A DNA stretch of 5,446 nucleotides, from NCBI GenBank assembly GCA_025455795.1, contig JALOLW010000312.1:1-5446 (forward strand), in the 5' to 3' direction. The DNA is from Spirosomataceae bacterium (lineage in GTDB: Bacteria > Bacteroidota > Bacteroidia > Cytophagales > Spirosomataceae). Of this stretch, positions 1 to 5,243 are shown one piece after another. A model generated the notes under the pieces. The model was not told the DNA's origin. It saw only the letters and a list, made by a program, of their open reading frames with translations, and made no database searches. Positions within the stretch are counted from its first letter, which is position 1, and each line of letters starts with the position of its first letter. The translations under genes were made by a program, and so were the position numbers.

Positions 1-30
1 ACGGAACACGGAATAACAGATAATCCATGA
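1..30 (+). CDS. possible C-terminal end of an upstream gene (partial)
   Basis: Reading from base 1 gives nine codons (TEHGITDNP) and then TGA at 28-30, which overlaps the glycosyltransferase ATG at 27-29 as ATGA. That layout is typical of translationally coupled genes in an operon. The other two frames also close within the first 23 bases (TAA at 14-16 and at 21-23), so the frame cannot be decided from this window, and the upstream stretch may not be coding at all. The product cannot be recognised from nine residues. Confidence 0.2.
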   Translation, partial: TEHGITDNP

Positions 31-1076
31 ATTTTTCTGCTTTTTGGGCATTGTGGCGACACCGATACGGGAAATACAACTACATTTTCAGAGAATGTGT
101 GCTTGCCCTGGTTGATATTTTACGTTTTTGGGGCAAAAAACTTACTTTGGGTACCAATCGTTCTCTCGTGGCTATTGTTCGGACAGAACATTTTGGCGAC
201 ATCGTCGCTGCCGAGCCTATCGCCCGCCAAGTGCGTCAGTTGCATCCCAATAGCCACATCGTTTGGATAGTACGACCTGTATTTCAAGAATTGGTGGCGC
301 GTCATCCCGATATTGATGAGGTATATGCCCAACCCACGGTTTTGCGCCGCAAACTACTCTGTGAATCAGGGGTCTTTGATTACTTGTACAACTTGGAGTT
401 TTGGCAGAGTAACGTGGATGTCATCAGTGGGTGGGTTCATCAAAACCCCGTTGCCGCCCAAAATAACGTGACTATTTACAACTACCTATCTTCTGGGCGC
501 AATCTGCTCACGGCCTTTCAGTTGGCCGCCAATCTGCCCGTGCAAGATGCTCCTCCCCGACTCTATCTCAATGAGCAAGAACGCAGTGTGGTAGATGGAC
601 TGGGCTTACCGAAGCATTTTGTGGTGATTCATTGCAGTTCCAACTACCCCGCCAAAGACTGGTCGGTCGAAAAATGGCAACGACTCGTCAAATGGTTTAC
701 CCAAGAAAAAGGCGTGGCTGTCGTAGAAATTGGCCTCAAAAGCCAGAATCGGATTAACGACAACGGATATATTGATTTGTGCGGCAGTCTGAGTATTCTC
801 GAGACCGCCGAGGTCATCAGGAGAGCGCGGTATTTTGTAGGGATAGACAGCGGGCCGTCGCACTTGGCCAACGCAGTTGGGACGTATGGGATTTTACTTT
901 TTGGCAAACTCGACCATTTCGATTTTTATCAGACATATTCGGGAGGATATGGCGACGGCACCAACGCCACCATCATCCGACAGCCCAACCGTACCTGCGC
1001 CGAGATGGATTTTGAGTGGGTGCTAAAAAATTTAGAGGTGTTAAATTTTTCAACATCGTATCAGTCAAATAGTTAA
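27..1076 (+). CDS. glycosyltransferase family 9 (heptosyltransferase-like) protein
   Basis: This 349-residue protein, normal length for the family, is a GT-B fold glycosyltransferase of family 9, the family of the LPS heptosyltransferases WaaC and WaaF. It probably moves a sugar from a nucleotide-sugar donor onto a lipid-linked saccharide on the inner face of the cytoplasmic membrane during lipopolysaccharide or related glycan assembly. The N-terminal domain shows RTEHFGDIVAAEPIARQVR (residues 52-70); Asp58 matches the catalytic Asp of the GDV motif in WaaC. The C-terminal donor domain has IHCSSNYPAKDW (201-212), where Lys210 fits the conserved phosphate-binding Lys. It is followed by a CGSLSILETAEVI helix (252-264) and the family signature DSGPSHLANAVG (274-285). 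About 45 residues precede the first motif; they are basic and aromatic and may touch the membrane. ATG 27 is the first start after an in-frame TAA at 21-23. No Shine-Dalgarno is visible, and the ATGA context suggests coupling to an upstream gene. The sugar substrate cannot be told from sequence. Family assignment is firm; heptose specificity is not. Confidence 0.93.
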   Translation: MNFSAFWALWRHRYGKYNYIFRECVLALVDILRFWGKKLTLGTNRSLVAIVRTEHFGDIVAAEPIARQVRQLHPNSHIVWIVRPVFQELVARHPDIDEVYAQPTVLRRKLLCESGVFDYLYNLEFWQSNVDVISGWVHQNPVAAQNNVTIYNYLSSGRNLLTAFQLAANLPVQDAPPRLYLNEQERSVVDGLGLPKHFVVIHCSSNYPAKDWSVEKWQRLVKWFTQEKGVAVVEIGLKSQNRINDNGYIDLCGSLSILETAEVIRRARYFVGIDSGPSHLANAVGTYGILLFGKLDHFDFYQTYSGGYGDGTNATIIRQPNRTCAEMDFEWVLKNLEVLNFSTSYQSNS

Positions 1077-1122
1077 GTACTGCGCTATTTTTTTATTAAT
1101 TTTTTGTTAAAATTTTCTCTTT

Positions 1123-1150
1123 TTTGATTGCCAAAAATGATTTATCATTG
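1123..1150 (+). promoter_or_regulatory. possible Bacteroidota-type promoter of dnaB
   Basis: TTTG at 1123-1126 and TATCATTG at 1143-1150 are separated by 16 bases. They resemble the Bacteroidota -33/-7 elements TTTG and TAnnTTTG, with one mismatch in the -7 word and a spacer slightly below the usual 17-23. Transcription would begin near 1157, only about 8 bases before the ATG at 1165, and would exclude the GTG at 1150 as a start. The rest of the 1077-1164 spacer is A/T-rich with T-runs, and no operator was recognised. DnaA-box-like sites were not seen. Confidence 0.25.
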
Positions 1151-1164
1151 TGGTACAATTCAAA

Positions 1165-4100
1165 ATGGATCAAGACAAATCACATAATTTTTTGCGTCGT
1201 AATGGCGGGTCTGGTAACGCGCGCAACAACCCTGCAAATCGCTGGTTTGAGGCGGGCGGAAGTAGCATGGGGAAACTACCCCCACAGGCCATAGAGCTGG
1301 AAGAAGCCGTTCTCGGGGCATTGATGCTCGAAAAAGACGCGCTCAATGCCGTCATTGACATTTTGAAACCTGATTCGTTTTACAAAGAAGCCCACCAAGC
1401 CATCTACCGAGCCGTGATTGCGCTCTTTGGCAATTCAGAACCCATTGATTTACTAACAGTTACCCAGCAATTACGTCAAGCGGGCGAACTCGAACTCATC
1501 GGTGGCGCACAGTACATCACCACGCTTACGACCAAAATCAACTCTGCCGCCAACATCGAATCGCACGCCCGTATCGTGGCCGAAATGGCGATGAAGCGCG
1601 AGATGATTCGGGTGGCTTCCAAGATTTTACAAGATGCTTTTGAAGATACCACCGATGTATTTACGTTGTTGGACACCGTAGAGCAATCGTTATTCAACAT
1701 TTCGGAGTCGAATATTCGGAAAAACTACGCGGACATGACCACCATCATGACCGACGCCCTCAAAGAACTCGAAATCCGTCGCAATCAAAAAGACGGCCTG
1801 ACAGGTGTGCCATCGGGCTTTAGTAATCTTGACCGCCTCACGTCGGGTTGGCAGCCCACCGAATTGGTGATTTTGGCCGCGAGGCCCGCGATGGGAAAAT
1901 GCCTCGGCAAAGGAACAAAGGTGGTGATGTTTGATGGTACGCTCAAAAATGTAGAAGACGTTCAAGTGGGTGATTGGCTCATGGGCGACGACTCCACTCC
2001 TCGGCAGGTTCGCTCACTGGCGCGTGGCATGGAAAATATGTACTGGGTGCATCAAAACCGAGGTATTAGCTATCGCGTAAACGAAAGCCATATTTTATCG
2101 CTCAAAAGAAGCCGTAACGAAGGTAAACACCACAAAGGCGATGTCATCAATATTGGCGTAAAAGAGTACCTCAATCAGTCTGACAAGTTTAGAAGTAATT
2201 ATAAAGGCTACAAAGTAGCGATAGAACTGGCCGAAAAGCCCGTTGAGATTGACCCTTATTTCTTCGGTCTCTGGCTTGGCGACGGCCACTCTTACAGTTC
2301 ACGTATCACGACCATTGACCCCGAAGTAATTGCTTATTTGGATACCTACGCCCACGAGCTAAACTTGTCGTTGGTCAAATATGAGCAGTTGCACAAAACG
2401 CCAAATTATGGTATAACATCTGGGCAACGAGGACTGAGAACAGAGTTTTGTATTCAAGAAGAATTACGCGAGTTGGACACGTTGGGCAACAAGCACATTC
2501 CTGACGTTTATCTTTATAATTCTGCCGCCAATCGCCTCAAATTGTTGGCGGGATTGATAGACAGCGATGGCCACTACCAAGCCGACTATGACTGCTACGA
2601 AATCACGCAAAAAAACGAAAAACTGTCGCGTCAAATCAAATATTTGGCCGATTCACTTGGATTTAGGGCATCGCTGAATGAAAAAACAGCAACAATTTCC
2701 GAAATTGGGTACGAGTCGCAGGTATTTCGGGTACGCATCAGCGGTGATTTGACCAAAATCCCCGTCAAAATTGAGCGTAAAAAAGCACGTCCGCGTAAAA
2801 GCAAAATAGATTGGCGCGTGACGGGCATTCAAGTTGAGTTCGATTGCTTTGACGAATATTACGGTTTTGAAATTGACGGCAACCACCTGTTTTTGTTGGA
2901 AGACATGACCGTCACGCACAATACTGCTTTCGTGGTTTCGTCGCTGCGCAACGCGGCGGTGGACTTCGGAATGCCCGTGGCGATATTTTCGTTGGAGATG
3001 TCGGCGGTGCAGTTGGTCAATCGTATGATTTCGGCAGAGGCGGAGATTGACAGCGAAAAACTCAAAAAAGGAAACCTTGCCCCCCACGAGTGGACGCAGC
3101 TACACCAGCGCATAGACCGCCTGATGCGGGCGCCCATTTTTATAGACGATACCCCCGCGCTTTCGATTTTGGAACTGCGGGCCAAGTGCCGCCGTCTCAA
3201 ACAGCAGCATGACATCAAAATGGTGGTGATTGACTACCTCCAACTCATGCAGGGCGATACGGGCGGTCGTGGTGGTGGCAACCGCGAACAAGAAATTGCT
3301 TCGATTTCGAGGGCTTTAAAAAACTTAGCCAAAGAACTCCACGTCCCCGTGATTGCGCTGTCGCAGTTGAGTCGTGCGGTAGAAACACGCGGCGGCGACA
3401 AACGCCCGCAGCTTTCTGACTTACGTGAATCGGGCTGTGTGACGGGCGATACGCTCATTACCGATGCTCGCACGGGTGTTCGTATGACCATCAAACAACT
3501 CGCCGAAAGAGAAAATCCAAAGGCGGTTTTACAATGTTTGGGCATTGACAATCAACTGAAAGTCAAGCCACGCTCTATGGTCAATGTGTTTTATTCAGGA
3601 CGCAAACAAGTCTATGAATTACGCACTCGAACAGGCAAGACAATCAAAGCAAGCGCCAATCACCCCTTCTTAAAATTAGAAGGATGGGCTCGTTTAGATG
3701 CGTTGAAAATCGGCGATAAAGTAGCTATCCCGAGACAAATCAGTATTTCCAACCCTACCAATCCACTCTCAGACGACGAACTCATCTTGTTGGCGCATCT
3801 TTTGGGCGATGGCTGTATTTTACCCAAACAGCCTTATCACTACACCAGTGCCGACGAGCAAAATATCAAATTAGTAGCCGATACAGCCCAACGATTGTTT
3901 GGCATTGAAGCCAAAGCAGTAACGCAACAAAACTGGCAGCACCTTTATTTACCTGCTCCGTATCACCTAACACACGGCAAAAAACATCCGATTACGACTT
4001 GGTACGAAAGGCTTGGTATTGAGCGCGTTCGCTCTTACGAAAAACGACTACCAGAGGGAGTTTTTGAATGTGATAATCAAAAAATTGCGCTATTGCTGCA

Positions 4101-5109
4101 CCATTTGTGGGCTACCGACGGAAATATCAGTTGGAAAAAAATGAGCGGTCGCAGAGATGCCGCCGCGATTTATTACGCTACTTCCAGTCCCGTTTTGGCC
4201 GAGCAGGTATCGCATTTGCTGTTACGGTTAGGTATTCGGGCTACGACGCAAACGCTTTCACCCCAACAAAACCGCCCGATGTACCATATCGTTGTGCAAG
4301 GGAGTGAACAACAACTGTCTTTCTTGAAATTGGTGGGGTGTTTTGGAGAAAGAGGCCGCATTATTCCCGAATTGATGGCGGCACTTTTGTCCATTCAGCC
4401 CAATCCCAATACCGACATCATTCCACAAGAAGCGTGGGATTTGTTGATAAAGCCTTTCAAAGAGGAAGAAAATCTGAGTTGGCGAGCTTTTTCCAACAAG
4501 CTCAATGTAGCTTACAGCGGTTCATCTTTGTTTAAAAGAGGAATTTCACGGGAGCGTATGAGCAAAATTTGCCAGATTTTACCGTCGGCCATTGCGCTCC
4601 AACATTTGGCTGCATCTGACGTATTTTGGGATGAAATCGTGTCGGTTACGCCTTTGGGCGTAGAAGATGTGTATGATGCCACCGTGGCAGATGTTCATAA
4701 TTTTGTGGCTAATGACTTCATCATTCACAATAGCATTGAGCAAGATGCAGACATGGTAGCGTTCTTGTATCGCCCTGAATACTACGGCTTTACGCAAGAC
4801 GAAGCGGGTAATTCCATCCAAGGTATTGGCGAAGTAATCGTCGCTAAAAACCGTAGTGGCTCATTGGATACGATTCAACTACGGTTCATTGGTAAATACA
4901 CCAAATTTACGGATTTGGATGGCTACACGGGCGGTGGCGGCGGCGCGCCTCCTGCGGGCAATTTTACTCGCCTGCCTTCGACTTCATCTTCTTTTGAAAC
5001 GCCTCCCCCGCCCCCAGCAGCTACGGGTGGTACGTTTAAAAGCCGCGCCAACGACCTCGGTTCTATGGATTTTCCTCCTGCCGACCCTGCCGAACACCCA
5101 CCGTTTTAA
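1165..5109 (+). CDS. dnaB: replicative DNA helicase DnaB precursor with two inteins
   Basis: This is the hexameric 5'-3' helicase that unwinds DNA at the replication fork and works with DnaG primase. Numbered from ATG 1165, the precursor has 1314 residues; removing inteins 246-586 and 758-1189 leaves 541, close to ordinary DnaB. In order: a variable N-terminus (1-34); the primase-interacting N-terminal domain from LPPQAIELEEAVLGAL (37-52) to about 140; a linker; and a RecA-like ATPase domain from about 215 (TGVPSGFSNLDRLTSG). Walker A is ARPAMGK (Lys245) continuing as TAF after intein 1. The H1a glutamate is Glu611 (FSLEM), Walker B is VVIDYLQLM (Asp690), H3 is ALSQLSRAVE, and H4 is RESG (754-757) continuing as SIEQDADM after intein 2. 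The arginine finger is Arg1230 in AKNRSG. The tail 1256-1314 is Gly/Pro/Ser-rich, probably disordered, and ends PPF. ATG 1165 is preferred over the in-frame GTG 1150 because it is a stronger codon with an A-rich lead and lies after a possible promoter. No Shine-Dalgarno is present at either. ATG 1267 would cut the protein just before the conserved domain. Activity requires both splicing reactions. Confidence 0.97.
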   Translation: MDQDKSHNFLRRNGGSGNARNNPANRWFEAGGSSMGKLPPQAIELEEAVLGALMLEKDALNAVIDILKPDSFYKEAHQAIYRAVIALFGNSEPIDLLTVTQQLRQAGELELIGGAQYITTLTTKINSAANIESHARIVAEMAMKREMIRVASKILQDAFEDTTDVFTLLDTVEQSLFNISESNIRKNYADMTTIMTDALKELEIRRNQKDGLTGVPSGFSNLDRLTSGWQPTELVILAARPAMGKCLGKGTKVVMFDGTLKNVEDVQVGDWLMGDDSTPRQVRSLARGMENMYWVHQNRGISYRVNESHILSLKRSRNEGKHHKGDVINIGVKEYLNQSDKFRSNYKGYKVAIELAEKPVEIDPYFFGLWLGDGHSYSSRITTIDPEVIAYLDTYAHELNLSLVKYEQLHKTPNYGITSGQRGLRTEFCIQEELRELDTLGNKHIPDVYLYNSAANRLKLLAGLIDSDGHYQADYDCYEITQKNEKLSRQIKYLADSLGFRASLNEKTATISEIGYESQVFRVRISGDLTKIPVKIERKKARPRKSKIDWRVTGIQVEFDCFDEYYGFEIDGNHLFLLEDMTVTHNTAFVVSSLRNAAVDFGMPVAIFSLEMSAVQLVNRMISAEAEIDSEKLKKGNLAPHEWTQLHQRIDRLMRAPIFIDDTPALSILELRAKCRRLKQQHDIKMVVIDYLQLMQGDTGGRGGGNREQEIASISRALKNLAKELHVPVIALSQLSRAVETRGGDKRPQLSDLRESGCVTGDTLITDARTGVRMTIKQLAERENPKAVLQCLGIDNQLKVKPRSMVNVFYSGRKQVYELRTRTGKTIKASANHPFLKLEGWARLDALKIGDKVAIPRQISISNPTNPLSDDELILLAHLLGDGCILPKQPYHYTSADEQNIKLVADTAQRLFGIEAKAVTQQNWQHLYLPAPYHLTHGKKHPITTWYERLGIERVRSYEKRLPEGVFECDNQKIALLLHHLWATDGNISWKKMSGRRDAAAIYYATSSPVLAEQVSHLLLRLGIRATTQTLSPQQNRPMYHIVVQGSEQQLSFLKLVGCFGERGRIIPELMAALLSIQPNPNTDIIPQEAWDLLIKPFKEEENLSWRAFSNKLNVAYSGSSLFKRGISRERMSKICQILPSAIALQHLAASDVFWDEIVSVTPLGVEDVYDATVADVHNFVANDFIIHNSIEQDADMVAFLYRPEYYGFTQDEAGNSIQGIGEVIVAKNRSGSLDTIQLRFIGKYTKFTDLDGYTGGGGGAPPAGNFTRLPSTSSSFETPPPPPAATGGTFKSRANDLGSMDFPPADPAEHPPF
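1900..2922 (+). mobile_element. intein 1 of DnaB (P-loop site), with LAGLIDADG homing endonuclease
   Basis: This is a 341-residue in-frame insertion exactly between Lys and Thr of the Walker A motif (AMGK/TAF). Block A begins with nucleophile Cys246 (CLGKGTKVVMFDG), followed by VGDWLMGDDSTPRQV. Block B has NESH with His309; an Asn replaces the Thr of TxxH, as in yeast VMA (NATH). Blocks F and G run YYGFEIDGNHLFLLED to VTHN, ending His585-Asn586 with Thr587 at +1. These are the residues of a class 1 intein: N-S shift at Cys, transfer to Thr, Asn cyclisation. The endonuclease domain shows both motifs of a DOD enzyme, FFGLWLGDG (Asp373) and LAGLIDSDG (Asp468), plus a block D-like KHIP (Lys443) between them. 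The wording (WLGDG, LIDSDG, DDSTPR, FLLxDxTVTHN) recalls VMA/Prp8-type inteins rather than intein 2; this is from memory and untested. Three hand-counted lines nearby suggest lower GC than the helicase. An intein here blocks nucleotide binding until it is removed. Boundaries are set by the rejoined GKTAF and are secure. Confidence 0.95.
3436..4731 (+). mobile_element. intein 2 of DnaB (H4 site, Ssp/Rma DnaB type), with LAGLIDADG homing endonuclease
   Basis: This is a 432-residue in-frame insertion between RESG and SIEQDADM in motif H4. It is the same site, and near the same length, as the Synechocystis DnaB intein (about 429 aa) and the Rhodothermus one. Block A is CVTGDTLITDARTG with nucleophile Cys758. 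Block B is GKTIKASANHPFL with His833; Ser830 stands where the TxxH Thr is usual (Ssp has TANH). The splicing half then reads GWARLDALKIGDKVAIPR. Blocks F and G are GVEDVYDATVADVHNFVAND and IIHN, ending His1188-Asn1189, with Ser1190 at +1 in the extein. The endonuclease has LLAHLLGDG (Asp882), block D KRLP (Lys960) and LLHHLWATDG (Asp985), so both catalytic acids remain. About 150 residues follow the second motif, including a helical-looking SWRAFSNKLNVAYSGSSLF segment that may belong to the DNA-binding part. The element looks complete and free of frameshifts, so splicing and homing are both plausible. Membership of the Ssp DnaB intein lineage is strongly supported by site, ends and block sequence. 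Confidence 0.96.
4930..5106 (+). other. low-complexity Gly/Pro C-terminal tail of DnaB ending in PPF
   Basis: The last 59 residues of DnaB (1256-1314, from ATG 1165) begin with five glycines and APP. They continue through a Ser/Thr-rich stretch and PPPPPAATGG, and finish MDFPPADPAEHPPF before TAA at 5107-5109. The segment lies beyond the arginine finger and the last beta strands of the RecA domain (IQLRFIGKYTKFTDL), so it should be a flexible extension. Its acidic, Pro-Phe end resembles in form the C-terminal tip of single-stranded DNA-binding protein (DDIPF), which docks many replication partners. That resemblance is visual and the function is not known. Confidence 0.6.
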
Positions 5110-5134
5110 CGTATTCGCTTATTCAAAGGAAGCT

Positions 5135-5150
5135 GTAACCAATTGGTGAC
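5135..5150. repeat. near-perfect 16-base palindrome
   Basis: GTAACCAATTGGTGAC reads the same on both strands except for one mismatched pair (5137 with 5148). It lies 26 bases after the dnaB stop. With no loop it is better suited to a dimeric protein-binding site than to an RNA hairpin, but a chance palindrome of this length cannot be excluded. Confidence 0.25.
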
Positions 5151-5165
5151 GTTTCAAAGTGGAGA

Positions 5166-5181
5166 CCTATTATAAAATAGG
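5166..5181. repeat. small inverted repeat CCTATT/AATAGG
   Basis: CCTATT (5166-5171) pairs with AATAGG (5176-5181) around the loop ATAA. It is a 6-bp stem 57 bases after the dnaB stop. There is no T-run directly after it on the + strand, so it is a poor intrinsic terminator. Its right arm shares bases with the longer stem-loop starting at 5180, so the two structures would compete. Confidence 0.3.
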
Positions 5182-5229
5182 GGCATTTCTTGTAATTTAG
5201 CTTTGCGAAACAAAAAACAAGAAAGCCCC
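5180..5229. repeat. long imperfect stem-loop downstream of dnaB (terminator or mobile-element end)
   Basis: GGGGCATTTCTTG (5180-5192) is complementary to CAAGAAAGCCCC (5218-5229), forming 12 base pairs with a single bulged A at 5185. The loop is 25 bases (5193-5217). On the + strand the stem is followed by ATGCGAGCGG, without T-run. On the - strand the last arm is followed by TATTTTAT, so a terminator reading leftward is the better fit if it is one. Alternatively it may be the structured left end of an insertion sequence, because a short open frame that may be a transposase remnant starts just after it. The pairing is seen directly; the role is inference. Confidence 0.45.
5198..5205 (+). promoter_or_regulatory. 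TAnnTTTG -7 word in the loop of the stem-loop
   Basis: TAGCTTTG matches the Bacteroidota -7 consensus TAnnTTTG exactly and lies in the loop of the 5180-5229 structure. No TTG occurs 17-23 bases upstream (5175-5181 is A/T/G-rich without it), so only half of a promoter is present. If used, the transcript would start near 5212 and lack the left arm of the stem. Confidence 0.2.
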
Positions 5230-5243
5230 ATGCGAGCGGAATA

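Noticed and set aside
1067..1097. Possible intrinsic terminator after the glycosyltransferase: AAATAG (1067-1072) with CTATTT (1085-1090) followed by a T-run.
   Set aside because: The stem is six pairs with a single G-C pair and a 12-base loop, partly inside the coding sequence; A/T-rich DNA gives such pairs often.
1900..2922. Intein 1 as a class 3 intein, as reported for the mycobacterial P-loop DnaB intein.
   Set aside because: Class 3 inteins lack the N-terminal Cys/Ser nucleophile and use an internal Cys; here Cys1 is present with a normal block A, so class 1 is the simpler reading.
2653..3087. Antisense open frame of 144 codons across the intein 1/extein border.
   Set aside because: It lies wholly opposite a strongly supported coding region, has no recognisable motif and crosses the intein junction; it is a shadow of dnaB.
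1900..4731. Insertions as group I/II introns and not inteins.
   Set aside because: The reading frame stays open through both, boundaries are Cys...His-Asn/Thr or Ser at the protein level, and intein blocks A, B, F and G are visible in each.
4856..5149. Overlapping + strand open frame of 97 codons at the end of dnaB.
   Set aside because: It is an out-of-frame reading of the helicase C-terminus and Gly/Pro tail, with Arg/Leu-rich low-complexity content and no start signal.
5122..5164. Direct repeat TTCAAAG at 5122 and again near 5154.
   Set aside because: Seven bases, two copies, with diverging flanks; expected by chance in this base composition.
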